64,000 nt of DNA from Oceanihabitans sediminis (GCF_003337215.1 NZ_QPIG01000001.1:1178001-1242000); one strand, 5' to 3'; positions 51,566-61,620 are shown, counted from the stretch's first letter. The notes: generated by a model not told the origin, from the letters alone. A program made the numbers and translations.

Positions 51566-54500
51566 TTAAAATTTAACGTCAATTCCAAAAGATAAAGTTC
51601 TTGTAGTTGGGTAACTGTATAATGAGAACTCACCTGGAGTAACGCTACCTTCTTGAGTTTCACCAGAACCAATACCTACTTCAGGATCGCCTTTATAATG
51701 TGGAGCATACGTCCATAAGTTGTTACCAGCAGCATATACTCTTAAAGCATCAAGAGATAATTTGTCTGTAAACTTAGAAGGTAAGTTATACCCTAATTGT
51801 AAGCTTCTTAAACGAATGTAGTCACCCTTTTGTAAGAACCTTGTAGAGGCAGTGTTGGTATCAAAATCAGGAGAATAAGAAGCAGAAGTTGGTCTTGGTA
51901 ATACATCTGAATTAGTAGTACCTGGAGTCCAGTAATTAAATGCTTCAACTCTTTGGTTAGAGTTAATATCTGTACCATCGTTAAGCATGTTTTGCTCCAT
52001 TAGGTTATAGATATAGTTTCCTGTTTTGAAGTAAAAGTTTGCAGATAAATCAAATCCTTTGTATGCAAGGTTTGTAGCAAAGCTACCATCTAACTTAGCA
52101 TAAGGAGATTTTCCTGATAATAATTTTTCGTTACCATTAGGGTTGTTAGTAATGTTTCCTTCAGTATCATAGTATAATGCTTCACCATTTGCAGGGTTAA
52201 CACCAGCGTACTCTGTGATATAGTAAGAATCTACTTCTTCACCAACTCTTAAAATTGTATAGAAGTTACTAGCAGTAAATAAATCTTCATCATTTACTAA
52301 TTTAGTTACTTCGTTGTCATATAAGTTTACGTTACCGTTAACAGACCACTTTAATTCAGTATCTCTTAAGATATCTACAGAAAGTTCAAATTCTAAACCT
52401 TTGTTTACCATTTCTCCTAAGTTACCTAAGATAGAGAAACCTCCTAAAGTATAAGAATAACGTTGGCTTAATAATAAGTCAGAAGTAGTTCTGTTGTAGT
52501 AATCTACAAGACCTCTTACTCTGTTTTCAAATAAACCAAACTCAACTCCAACACCGTAGCTAAAGTTTTGCTCCCATCCTAAATCAGCACTACCGTATTG
52601 AGCAGGTACTAATGCGTTGTTTCCGTTATATGCGTTAAATCCATAAAGTGTTTGAGCACTGTAGTTACCAATTTGGTCGTTACCAGATGTACCAGCAGAA
52701 GCTCTTAATCTTAAAGTGTTGATTGCATCTACATTGAAGAAATCTTCATTGTCTACGTTCCATGCTAAAGATCCACTATAGAAGTTACCATATTTAGTGT
52801 TTTCTCCGAATCTTGAAGAACCATCTCTTCTTACAGTTGCGTTTAAGATATAACGTCCATCGTAGTTATAATCAACGTTTGCAGCAAGAGAGAATAATGT
52901 GTATTGAGATCTACTTCCTCCAACTGCATCTGGAGTAGCAGCAACATTAAGTGTGCTAGGTCCTCCTAAAGGAAATCCTTTACCTGTTGCAGAATATGAT
53001 CTAAAATCATTGTTTACATATTCAGAGAATACATTAAATTGTAATCTGTGAATGTCATTAATGTCTGTGTTATAAGTAACTTTGTTTAACCAGCTATAAG
53101 TTAAATCGAAAGATCCATTTTCTATTTTAGATCCTGTAGGAATTTGACTGTTTACAATTAAATCTAATACAGACCCTGGGTGTAAAAAGTTTTCTCTACG
53201 GTAACGTTCATAAACTCCAGATACTTGCGTTTTGAAACTTAATTTATCAGTAAGTGTGAAATCTAAAAATCCGTTTCCGAAAATTCTAGTATAAAATCTA
53301 TCAGTAGTGTTACCTGTTAACTCAGCTGTTACAGGGTAACCTGCAAGTAAGTTTTCGTTTAATATTTTATTACCGTTAGCATCTAATACTAAGTTGTTGT
53401 CTCCATCAACTACCCATTTCGTTTCGTATGGGTTGTAGTCATACATCGCTCTAATTGGGTTTTGAGCGTTGTTTCTATCTCTAGGGTCTCCAGTTTTCAT
53501 ACTAGAAAAACCTAAGCTTGTTCCAATCTTAACCCAGTCTTTAGCTTGATAATCTACGTTTAATCTAGCTGTAGTTCTGTTGTAAGCATCAATATCTTGA
53601 ATGATACCGCTATCTTCATCATTACCTACAGAGAAAAAGTAGTTGATTTTTTCTTCTCCACCAACAGCAGAAAAGTTAATAGATTGGATAAAACCATCTT
53701 TTAATAATTCATCTTGCCAATCTGTGTTACGATCAACTAATCTGTTATAATCTGCTTGAGTAGCAAGACCTGCACCAGTACCTAAACCTAATTCTCTTTC
53801 ATATTGTAGTTTTTGAGCAGCGTCCATCATTTCAAAGTTATCTTTGATTTTTCTTGTACTACTTACACGGCTACTTAATTGAAATTGAGCTCCTTTGTTT
53901 ACTTTTCCTCTTTTAGTTGTTACTAATACAACACCGTTACCACCACGTGCACCATAGATTGATGTAGAAGCAGCATCTTTTAAAACAGAAATGTTTTCAA
54001 TGTCTGAAGGGTTAATACCATTCACGAAACTTTCATCCATTTGAGCACCATCAACAATATATAGAGGTTCGTTACCTGCATTAATTGATCCGATACCACG
54101 AATTCTAATAAAAGCCGTTTGACCTGGCTTACCATTTTGAGCTGTTACTTGTACTCCGGCTGCTTGACCTTGTAGCATATTGTCTATACTTACAGAAGGA
54201 GCAATCTTTTCTAAGTCTTCTGCAGATACGTTAGATACTGCTGAAGTTAACTCGTCTTTTTGTCTTGCACCAAGAGCAGTAATTACTACCTCTTCTAATG
54301 CGTTGTCAGGTTGAAGTGATACATTAATAGTATTTGATGTACCAACTGTTCTAGATACAGTTGCATAACCTACATAGCTAAAGTTTAAAACATCACCTGT
54401 TTTAGCTTTAATAGTATAGTTACCATCAAAATCTGTTGATACTCCACTTGTAGTCCCTTTGATAATTACAGTTGCCGTTGGTAATGGCAACCCCATTTCA

Positions 54501-54598
54501 TCGGAAACTGTCCCTGAAATTGTTTTTTCTTGCGCAAACGATATTTGCACAACAAACGCTAGTAATAGCGTTAAAATCCCACTAAACTTTGTTTTCAT
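51566..54598 (-). CDS. SusC/RagA-family TonB-dependent transporter 1
   Basis: A 1010-residue outer-membrane transporter. Signal peptide (MKTKFSGILTLLLAFVVQ, ending SFAQ), CarboxypepD regulatory-like domain (about 24-105; GTVSDEMGLPLPTATVII), TonB box/plug region with VVITALGARQKDE and VSAEDLEKIAPS (about 107-230), then a beta-barrel ending in FGIDVKF. Import is driven by TonB/ExbBD with SusD as the lid. The first 110 residues are nearly identical to those of the second SusC. I chose the ATG at 54598; the frame extends upstream to 54628 only by poor codons. Confidence 0.96.
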   Translation of the reverse strand: MKTKFSGILTLLLAFVVQISFAQEKTISGTVSDEMGLPLPTATVIIKGTTSGVSTDFDGNYTIKAKTGDVLNFSYVGYATVSRTVGTSNTINVSLQPDNALEEVVITALGARQKDELTSAVSNVSAEDLEKIAPSVSIDNMLQGQAAGVQVTAQNGKPGQTAFIRIRGIGSINAGNEPLYIVDGAQMDESFVNGINPSDIENISVLKDAASTSIYGARGGNGVVLVTTKRGKVNKGAQFQLSSRVSSTRKIKDNFEMMDAAQKLQYERELGLGTGAGLATQADYNRLVDRNTDWQDELLKDGFIQSINFSAVGGEEKINYFFSVGNDEDSGIIQDIDAYNRTTARLNVDYQAKDWVKIGTSLGFSSMKTGDPRDRNNAQNPIRAMYDYNPYETKWVVDGDNNLVLDANGNKILNENLLAGYPVTAELTGNTTDRFYTRIFGNGFLDFTLTDKLSFKTQVSGVYERYRRENFLHPGSVLDLIVNSQIPTGSKIENGSFDLTYSWLNKVTYNTDINDIHRLQFNVFSEYVNNDFRSYSATGKGFPLGGPSTLNVAATPDAVGGSRSQYTLFSLAANVDYNYDGRYILNATVRRDGSSRFGENTKYGNFYSGSLAWNVDNEDFFNVDAINTLRLRASAGTSGNDQIGNYSAQTLYGFNAYNGNNALVPAQYGSADLGWEQNFSYGVGVEFGLFENRVRGLVDYYNRTTSDLLLSQRYSYTLGGFSILGNLGEMVNKGLEFELSVDILRDTELKWSVNGNVNLYDNEVTKLVNDEDLFTASNFYTILRVGEEVDSYYITEYAGVNPANGEALYYDTEGNITNNPNGNEKLLSGKSPYAKLDGSFATNLAYKGFDLSANFYFKTGNYIYNLMEQNMLNDGTDINSNQRVEAFNYWTPGTTNSDVLPRPTSASYSPDFDTNTASTRFLQKGDYIRLRSLQLGYNLPSKFTDKLSLDALRVYAAGNNLWTYAPHYKGDPEVGIGSGETQEGSVTPGEFSLYSYPTTRTLSFGIDVKF

Positions 54599-54610
54599 TT
54601 TATATTTTAT

Positions 54611-54647
54611 TTGAATTAGTCTGCCCAAAAATCACAATAAAAAGTTA
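54611..54647 (-). promoter_or_regulatory. Conserved 5' block of susC 1
   Basis: 37 bases, two mismatches to the block at 59637-59673. It contains TTGTGATTTTTG, a candidate promoter region (GATTTTTG resembles TAnnTTTG). It lies about 15 bases before the ATG. Probably a shared promoter/leader of both susC genes. Confidence 0.55.
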
Positions 54648-54946
54648 ATAAAACAACTTTTTTATGATAAAATTCCTATTTGCATCTAAAAAGAGAGTTT
54701 TAACTCGGAGCATTTGATTTTAAAAAGGTTTCTAATAATTATTGTCTTTTATTGTAACTACCTTAGTGTGGTATTGGTTGTGCTTAACTATTTGTTTTTA
54801 AGATTTTTTTAATAAACAGATGTTTTATTGTTCTATATCTGTTTTTTTATTTTTTTGCTTGAGTGTGTAAGAAAAAAAAGCCAGAGAAAAAATATCTCTG
54901 GCTTTTGCTTATAAAAGTTACTTGATTTAAAGTAATTTATTTGGTT
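54648..54946. other. Intergenic region between the two susC-susD units
   Basis: About 300 AT-rich bases with no coding gene. It holds a terminator for the second unit (54876-54906) and a + strand terminator-like hairpin (54814-54848: AAACAGAT...ATCTGTTT then T run). No clear + strand promoter precedes that hairpin. Confidence 0.6.
54876..54906 (-). terminator. Terminator of the second susC-susD operon
   Basis: AAAAGCCAGAGA...TCTCTGGCTTTT with a long T run on the minus strand, about 40 bases beyond the SusD-2 stop. Confidence 0.9.
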
Positions 54947-56392
54947 TTAATTTACATCCCAAAACAACTTTGTTCCTTGAGCATCACCACCAATACTAGC
55001 AGATGCTGCATCGTAGTTTGCTACGTTAAGATTTTGCTCGTCAATTGGATATGTATATCTGTGAGGAACAGGTAATCCTGATTCTGCAGCAATATTCATA
55101 ACTGGAGCGTCATATTTTCTCCAAACTGTCCAACCTTCAAAACCTCTATTGTACATAGCTAACCAAAATTGTTTACCAATTTTCTCTCTCCATGTACCTG
55201 GAGCTGTAGCATAAGCCACATCTGGATCAGCTAAGTAAGCTAAAGCATCTGCAGGTAAACCACCCCAATACTCAATAGAAGCTTCAATACCTCTTGAGTA
55301 AAAGAAATCTGTAGTTCCACCAACACTAAAGTTGTACTCTGGAGTAGCTGCAGTAGCTAGTAAAAAGGATACTTCTGCAAAGTCCATTAATACACCAGGA
55401 GTAGTTGCTTCGTGTAATATATCCCCTAATTGCGTGTTTGCAGTATAGCTGTTAGAATCCCCGTATACACCACCTTGGTAGGTGTCAGGTCCAACATTTT
55501 GTCTGAAATAGAATTCTCTTCTTGGATCATCTAAGTCATTCATGATGTCTATAATAGTTTCCGTAGCCACATAATCTTTACGACCAGACTCTACTAAATC
55601 TACCCATACTGGATTCGTGTTAGGAGTAGCACTTTGGTAGTATAATAAAGCATTGTCATCATTGGATGTAAAAACTCCAGGAGCTGCAGACTCTACGGTA
55701 CTTTGTGCTAAACCTGGATTAACATCAGATAAACGCATTCCTACACGTAACTTAAGAGAGTTAGCAAACTTTTTCCAAGCCCCCATATCTCCGTCATAAA
55801 TTCTGTCAGCAACTGCATTAAATCCTTCCCCTGTATCAAAACTTGGGATAACAGCATCTAATCTGTTGATTAAATCTGGATAGATAACTGTTGCAGCGTC
55901 ATCATAAGCTGGAAGCGGGTAATCAATGATATTTAATGCTTCTGTATAAGGAATGTCTCCAAAAGTATCTACTAATTGTTGCCAAGCATAAACAGAAAGT
56001 ACTTCGATTTGTGCAATTCTACCTGCTTTTTCAGCAGCAGTTAAATTTGCATTTTCATTTACTTTAGTTTTAGAATCTTGTAAGTCTAATAGTACATCTC
56101 TGTACATTTCAGACCAGTGATTATCTGTAATTCCTCTACCGTTTAAATCGTAGTTAGACTCGTCTATATACGTTACTTGCGTACAATATTGTGCAAACAT
56201 TCTAAAAACGTTCATGTTTACGTTAATGCTTGACATTTGATCTACCAGACTTTTGGTTGCAGCTGTAAATAATACATCTTCTGAAACCTGTGTCGGATTT
56301 TTAGGATCTTCATTAAAGCGATCGTATTTCTCATCACTCATACATGAAAATATAAGAGTGAGAGTTAAAATTGAAAGAAAGATTTTTTTCAT
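54947..56392 (-). CDS. SusD-like lipoprotein 2 (SusD-like_2 family)
   Basis: A 481-residue lipoprotein, the signal ending in the lipobox Cys of LIFSCMSDEKYD. The N-terminal NEDPKNPTQVSEDVLFTAA and the RIAQIEVLSVYAWQQLVDTFGDIPYTEAL stretch (about 125-153) are typical of the SusD-like_2 (PF12771) group, a branch distinct from RagB SusD. The end WRKYDAPVM and the DQQNL-like region match too. It starts 10 bases after susC 2 and should bind the cognate nutrient at the cell surface. Confidence 0.92.
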   Translation of the reverse strand: MKKIFLSILTLTLIFSCMSDEKYDRFNEDPKNPTQVSEDVLFTAATKSLVDQMSSINVNMNVFRMFAQYCTQVTYIDESNYDLNGRGITDNHWSEMYRDVLLDLQDSKTKVNENANLTAAEKAGRIAQIEVLSVYAWQQLVDTFGDIPYTEALNIIDYPLPAYDDAATVIYPDLINRLDAVIPSFDTGEGFNAVADRIYDGDMGAWKKFANSLKLRVGMRLSDVNPGLAQSTVESAAPGVFTSNDDNALLYYQSATPNTNPVWVDLVESGRKDYVATETIIDIMNDLDDPRREFYFRQNVGPDTYQGGVYGDSNSYTANTQLGDILHEATTPGVLMDFAEVSFLLATAATPEYNFSVGGTTDFFYSRGIEASIEYWGGLPADALAYLADPDVAYATAPGTWREKIGKQFWLAMYNRGFEGWTVWRKYDAPVMNIAAESGLPVPHRYTYPIDEQNLNVANYDAASASIGGDAQGTKLFWDVN

Positions 56393-56402
56393 AATATTTT
56401 TT

Positions 56403-59400
56403 TTAGAATTGTAGTTTTAAACTAGCTCCAATTTCTCTAATAGAAGGGTAAGAGCCCGATTGGTATCCTTGAATATTACCAGAACTTAATCCAGCTTCAG
56501 GATCTGCAAATGGTACGTTCTTATGAATGATCCATAAGTTTCTACCAATTAATGAAACAGAAGCATTCGTGAAAGGTAATTTCGCTAATACTTTATCTCC
56601 TAGTTTGTATGCTAAACTCATCTCTCTAAGTTTTACATATGATGCATCATAAACGTGAGCAGCATTTGGTGTTCTAACATAACCCCATGGGTTAGCATAA
56701 CTAGTAGCACTAGCTCTAACAGTGTTAGGAGTACCATCAGCTTGTACACCTTCTAAAATAACACCACCACTATCAGCACCACCTGTTACAGGGTTTCTTA
56801 CAGGGTTTCCTAAATCGTTAGTTCCTGCAGTAAAGTCATATAAACCAGTTGCATAACCATACCAAGTATCAAGAGAGAATACATCTCCACCTTTTTGGAT
56901 GTCGATTAAGAAGTTTAGACTTAAGTTTTTGTATGAAACTGCGTTAGAAATACCTGCTTTCCAATCCGGAGTTATGTTTCCAATTACAGCATTTGAATTG
57001 CTTGTAGTTGCATAGTAACCGTTAGAATTTACGATTTTTTGTCCGTTATCATGGTAAACAAAATCGTTACCTCTAATGGTTCCATAGGCTTCACCTGGTG
57101 TTGCATTAATAGAAATACCACCTTGTAAACTAGCTAACTGTAGGTTTTCAATTCCTTCAGCTAGTTCTACAACTTCACTTTCGTTCTTAGCCCAGTTTAC
57201 GGAAATATTCCAGCTTAAATCTTCCGTTTTTACAGGAGTACCAAACACTTGTAACTCTATACCTTTGTTTTCTATAGTACCAGCGTTTAACCATCTTGAA
57301 GTATAGCCTGTTGAACTAGAGTAAGGCACGTTTACAATTTGATCTTCTGTTCTAGTATTGTAGTATGCTACATCAAAACCTGCTCTTTTGTTTAAGAATG
57401 ACATGTCTAAACCAAACTCATAAGACTTTTGTCTTTGTGGTTTTAAGTTTAGGTTGTTTAAAGAAGAAGAGTTTGAAGCTACTCCAGATCCATCAAAAGG
57501 TGGAGCAATTCCATAAGTATTATATACTCTGTATGGTCCTGTATCATCACCTACCTCTGCGTAGTTAGCTCTTACTTTTCCGAAAGAAATCCAATCTTGG
57601 TCAATAAATTCAGAGAATACAAAGCTTCCTGAAAGTGAATAGTACCCATAAGTGTTATTGTCTTTAGGTAGGGTAGAAGAACGGTCTCTTCTGTATGTTC
57701 CTTCTAAGAAAGCATAACCATCATAACCTAAACTAGCTCTAGCGAAAGCACCATCTACCATTTTTATAGCCTCATACTCGTTTGGTGGGTTGATAGGGTT
57801 TTTAGAGTTTGAAAGAGCATATAGTTTAGGAATACCTAAACCACCATTAGTTCTAGCTCTTATTGAGTTCCAAGATTGTCTTCTTAAGTTGAAACCAATA
57901 TTACCGTCTAAGTTTAATTTATCCGTTAAGTCTCTGTTGAAGTTTATGAATAAATCATAGTTGTACTCAGCAACTTGGTTGTTGAATCTTGAGTAGCTAG
58001 ATACGTTTGCAGAACCTACGTTTGTACGCTCTTCTTGTAATTCAGTAAATGTATCATAAGTAAATCTACCCATTAGGTTGATCCAGTCGTTTATTTCGTA
58101 ATCTAAAGTTACATTTCCAAAATATCTGTTTCTTGAATCTGTTTCATAGTTTTCAAAGAAAGTCCAGTATGGGTTATCAGAATATATTGGAGATAAATCT
58201 GTGGAAGAACTCGTATTCCAAGTGATGTTTTCACGAGTTGCGAAATATGCATTCTTTTGAGCTTCTAAATCAACGTTTGTTTGCCACCACTGTCTGAATT
58301 GTTGCATCACGTTGTTAGAGTCATAACCTGTTCCGTATCTCCCTTTACCACTCACTTTAGTGTATGTGAAAGTTGTAGATGCGGTTAATTTGTCAGTTAG
58401 CTCATGAGATCCGTTAAACGTAATAGAGTTTCTTTTAATCTCACTATTTGGTAAGTTACCTTCTTGCATCATGTTAGTGTATCCTAAACGGAAAGAACTT
58501 TTTTCATCAGAACCATCTAAAGATACAGAGTTTACAAAAGTTCCAGAAGTACCCCAAACGTAGTTTGGATCATTTTTACCTGCTAACCAAGGTCTAGCTT
58601 GCCCGTAAGTTGGTAACTGTGGAAATAAAGCATCCCATTGGTATACTAATAAATTAGGGTCGAAAGCAGCACCGTAAGATGCGTCTTCTGTTGTAGGAGT
58701 TACTAAGTCCATTACGGAATCTCCGTTAATATCTTCATAGTTGAAGTATCCGTCCGGAGAGTCGTAATATGCTCCGTACCCAGCACCATACTTGTCTTGG
58801 TAAGTAGGAAGTGTTTCTTTATCTGCTCTACCAAACATTGCACTGGAGCTAACAGTTACACCAATTCCTTTTTTCGTGTTACCTTTTTTAGTTGTAATAA
58901 TTACAGCACCGTGCATACCTCTTGACCCATATAGAGCTGTTGCAGCCGCACCCTTAAGAATATTGATAGACTCAATATCATCTGGGTTAATATCAGAAGA
59001 AGCATTACCATAATCATAACCACCCCTACCACTTACTTGGTCAGATGTGTTTGTGTTTTGGTTACTTACAGGTACTCCGTCAATTACGAAAAGAGCTTGG
59101 TTGTTACCAGAAATAGAGTTACTACCTCTTACTACAACGTTTGTGGATCCACCTAAAGTACCAGAACTTTTAATTTCTAAACCTGCTACTTTACCAGATA
59201 AAGAATTTACGAAGTTTTGGCTCTTTACTGTAGATACTGCATCTCCTTTAACTTCTTGAGTTGCATACCCTAAGCTTTTCTTTTCTCTTTTAATACCTAG
59301 TGCAGTTACAACTACCTCGTCTAGAGTGTTGTCTGGTAGGAGAGAGATGTCAATTTTGTTAGAGGAGCCAACAGTTACAGATTGGTTGGCGTATCCAACA

Positions 59401-59624
59401 TAGCTAAAAATTAAAACATCCCCTGATTTGGCATTAAGTGAGTAATTACCATCAAAATCAGTTGATGTTCCAGTACTGGTTCCCTGAATGATTACAGTTG
59501 CCGTTGGTAAGGGCATGCCGTTTTCATCAGAAACTGTTCCTGAAATTGTTTTTTCTTGTGCAAATGTCATCTGCACAACAAACGCTAATAGTAGCGTTAG
59601 AATTCCATTAAACTTTGTTTTCAT
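56403..59624 (-). CDS. SusC/RagA-family TonB-dependent transporter 2
   Basis: A 1073-residue outer-membrane transporter. Signal peptide (MKTKFNGILTLLLAFVVQ, ending TFAQ), CarboxypepD regulatory-like domain (about 24-105; GTVSDENGMPLPTATVII), plug with VVVTALGIKREKKSLG and LSGKVAGLEI (about 107-230), then a beta-barrel ending in ASLKLQF. Despite the near-identical N-terminus the barrel differs strongly from SusC 1, so the two take up different substrates. ATG 59624 is supported by the signal peptide. No catabolic enzymes lie in the operon. Confidence 0.96.
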   Translation of the reverse strand: MKTKFNGILTLLLAFVVQMTFAQEKTISGTVSDENGMPLPTATVIIQGTSTGTSTDFDGNYSLNAKSGDVLIFSYVGYANQSVTVGSSNKIDISLLPDNTLDEVVVTALGIKREKKSLGYATQEVKGDAVSTVKSQNFVNSLSGKVAGLEIKSSGTLGGSTNVVVRGSNSISGNNQALFVIDGVPVSNQNTNTSDQVSGRGGYDYGNASSDINPDDIESINILKGAAATALYGSRGMHGAVIITTKKGNTKKGIGVTVSSSAMFGRADKETLPTYQDKYGAGYGAYYDSPDGYFNYEDINGDSVMDLVTPTTEDASYGAAFDPNLLVYQWDALFPQLPTYGQARPWLAGKNDPNYVWGTSGTFVNSVSLDGSDEKSSFRLGYTNMMQEGNLPNSEIKRNSITFNGSHELTDKLTASTTFTYTKVSGKGRYGTGYDSNNVMQQFRQWWQTNVDLEAQKNAYFATRENITWNTSSSTDLSPIYSDNPYWTFFENYETDSRNRYFGNVTLDYEINDWINLMGRFTYDTFTELQEERTNVGSANVSSYSRFNNQVAEYNYDLFINFNRDLTDKLNLDGNIGFNLRRQSWNSIRARTNGGLGIPKLYALSNSKNPINPPNEYEAIKMVDGAFARASLGYDGYAFLEGTYRRDRSSTLPKDNNTYGYYSLSGSFVFSEFIDQDWISFGKVRANYAEVGDDTGPYRVYNTYGIAPPFDGSGVASNSSSLNNLNLKPQRQKSYEFGLDMSFLNKRAGFDVAYYNTRTEDQIVNVPYSSSTGYTSRWLNAGTIENKGIELQVFGTPVKTEDLSWNISVNWAKNESEVVELAEGIENLQLASLQGGISINATPGEAYGTIRGNDFVYHDNGQKIVNSNGYYATTSNSNAVIGNITPDWKAGISNAVSYKNLSLNFLIDIQKGGDVFSLDTWYGYATGLYDFTAGTNDLGNPVRNPVTGGADSGGVILEGVQADGTPNTVRASATSYANPWGYVRTPNAAHVYDASYVKLREMSLAYKLGDKVLAKLPFTNASVSLIGRNLWIIHKNVPFADPEAGLSSGNIQGYQSGSYPSIREIGASLKLQF

Positions 59625-59636
59625 TATAATGTTTTT

Positions 59637-59673
59637 TTGAATTAGTCTTCTCAAAAATCACAATAAAAAGTTA
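59637..59673 (-). promoter_or_regulatory. Conserved 5' block of susC 2
   Basis: 37 bases, differing from the block at 54611-54647 at two positions, and at nearly the same distance from the ATG (13 bases). Probably a shared promoter/leader segment. Confidence 0.55.
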
Positions 59674-59743
59674 AAAAACCAATAAATAACGGTTAAAGTT
59701 TTGATTTTTTTTCAAAATACATGCGTTTAAAGTTATTTTTTTG

Positions 59744-61438
59744 TTAAAATATTGCGCTTAAACTAATGTGTATTTTGGAGTTAGAGAATTTGAAAGTTTG
59801 GCTTTCGTTTTTTCCATTTGCATAGTTGAATTTAAGTAGACCAGCTTTTGTAAGTAGTCCGAAACCAAAGCCAAAGCCATATAGTTTATCTTTCTGGGAA
59901 ATAATATTGTTTTCCAAGTAAGCGAAATCTAAAATAGAATGTATGTAGATGGTTTGGTTAAGTTGGTATCTGTATTCAGAATTTATTACGCCATATTGAG
60001 AGGCGATGAGACTATTTTCTTCAAAGCCCCTTATGGAGTTTATTCCTCCAAAACGATATAATTCATTTTCTAAATATGTTTTAGAGAATAAGCTAGAGCC
60101 ATTTATTCTTAAAAATGCGCTGTTTTTGTTGTTTAGGTTTATAATCTTAAAAGCTTCTAAACTTAGTTGGGTTTGGTTTTCAGAATTGCTTGAAAAGCTT
60201 CTTTTTCCAGTTCCGGCTTCAATATCTAATCCGAGGTTTTTATTAAATAGCTTGTTTTTTTGTGGTTTGATATGTGTGAATCTAATACTATAGATATTGG
60301 ATCTATAGTCCTGAATGCTGTTAATTAGATTTTCTTCGCTTAATAAATTGTTAGACATGCTACTTTTTATACCAACATAAATATTGGTTTTATTATTTAT
60401 AGGGTAGAAAATTTTAGCTGTTTGATTTACGGTTGTAAAAGTGGAGTCTTTTTTAAAAATCTCTAGGCCAACTTCAGTTCCAATAGGGGAGTTAAATAAA
60501 TATGGTGCGCTTAAGTGGACTTTAAAGGTTTTTTGCTCGTTTTCATCGCTTTTGTATATAAGGTTAAAAGATTCTCCGTAATTTAAATTGTTTGTAAGGT
60601 TTAAGTTTAAGTAACCATTAAAATCAATTTTATTAGTTGTCTTGTTTGTTCCAAAACCTAAAAAGCCATCAAAACTATTGCTTTTCGATTTTTCTACATA
60701 TAAATATAATATGGTAGAATCTTTTGTGAATAAAACTTCAGGATCTTTAGTTTGGTTGGCAAATCGTAATCCATCTAAAGCTTCTGTTTTCTTTTTTATT
60801 TCTGAAAGATTAAACGTGTTTTTCTTTTTAATTCTTAAATAGTGTTTTAAGTAAGATTCAGGGAATTTCTCATAACCTTTCAGAATTATTTTGTCAATAC
60901 CTCTTTTCTGTGTTTTGTTGCTTGTAGTTAAAGTTGCTTGTAAGGTGTTTTTGTTTTTGATAGATATATTTTGAAGTTGTAATTCGTTAAACGGAAACCC
61001 TAAATCAATAATTTTAGAATTTATATACTGCAAGGATGTTTCTATTTTTTGAAAATCTAAAATGAAATAATCATCAAAAACCTGCTTGCTTATATTTTGA
61101 AGCGTGCTTTTTTTTATTATATCTTTTTCGAAGTATATATATATGGTGTCATATCTATTTTTTAATTGAAAAATAGCTTGGTAGCTGGAGTCGTTTTTTT
61201 TGGATATTTCCTCAAGTTTATTTTCTATATAACCTATTTTGAAAAGCTTATTTTGAAGACTATCTATTTCTTTATTAAGTCCATTTAAATCTATATGTAA
61301 TTTTTTATACGAAATAGAATCAATAATGCTGGTTTCAATATCTGTTTCTCCTTGAATTTCTAGTTGAAGATTTTGGCTAACCATCCAATTAGAGAATAGA
61401 ATTTGTATTAAAAGAAGAAAAAAATACGTTTTTTGCAC
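59744..61438 (-). CDS. Omp85/TamA-like outer-membrane protein
   Basis: A 564-residue protein with a signal peptide (MQKTYFFLLLIQILFSNW), POTRA-like repeats (about 25-240; LQNISIKNKNTLQATLTT, IDKIILKGYEKFPESYLKHYLRIKKKNTFN) and a C-terminal 16-strand barrel (about 255-564) ending in Phe. The conserved loop-6 motif reads NSIRGFEENS (about 460). It may insert or export proteins in the outer membrane. The start is GTG; no ATG precedes the signal peptide. It is shorter than BamA. Confidence 0.88.
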   Translation of the reverse strand: MQKTYFFLLLIQILFSNWMVSQNLQLEIQGETDIETSIIDSISYKKLHIDLNGLNKEIDSLQNKLFKIGYIENKLEEISKKNDSSYQAIFQLKNRYDTIYIYFEKDIIKKSTLQNISKQVFDDYFILDFQKIETSLQYINSKIIDLGFPFNELQLQNISIKNKNTLQATLTTSNKTQKRGIDKIILKGYEKFPESYLKHYLRIKKKNTFNLSEIKKKTEALDGLRFANQTKDPEVLFTKDSTILYLYVEKSKSNSFDGFLGFGTNKTTNKIDFNGYLNLNLTNNLNYGESFNLIYKSDENEQKTFKVHLSAPYLFNSPIGTEVGLEIFKKDSTFTTVNQTAKIFYPINNKTNIYVGIKSSMSNNLLSEENLINSIQDYRSNIYSIRFTHIKPQKNKLFNKNLGLDIEAGTGKRSFSSNSENQTQLSLEAFKIINLNNKNSAFLRINGSSLFSKTYLENELYRFGGINSIRGFEENSLIASQYGVINSEYRYQLNQTIYIHSILDFAYLENNIISQKDKLYGFGFGFGLLTKAGLLKFNYANGKNESQTFKFSNSKIHISLSAIF

Positions 61439-61545
61439 CGTTATATTAAGATAATTTATGTTTTGTAAAACTAACGGAAAAAGCTTAGGAAAAATATAGA
61501 ATGAAAATTATTTTTTAATTTCTATTGAAAATTAATGCTTTAACG

Positions 61546-61576
61546 TTTGATGTTTTAAATTTTATTTCTACATTTG
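61546..61576 (+). promoter_or_regulatory. Promoter of the rpsL-rpsG-fusA operon
   Basis: -33 TTTG at 61546-61549 and a perfect -7 TACATTTG at 61569-61576, with a 19-base spacer. This is the best match to the full Bacteroidetes promoter in the window and precedes strongly expressed genes. Confidence 0.85.
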
Positions 61577-61580
61577 CACC

Positions 61581-61594
61581 CCTCTAAGTAGAGG
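61581..61594 (+). promoter_or_regulatory. Short 5'-end hairpin of the str mRNA
   Basis: CCTCT-AAGT-AGAGG, a five-bp stem with a four-base loop at the predicted 5' end of the transcript. It may protect the mRNA or be bound by a regulator. Confidence 0.4.
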
Positions 61595-61620
61595 TTTATT
61601 AAAATTTATATATAATATAT

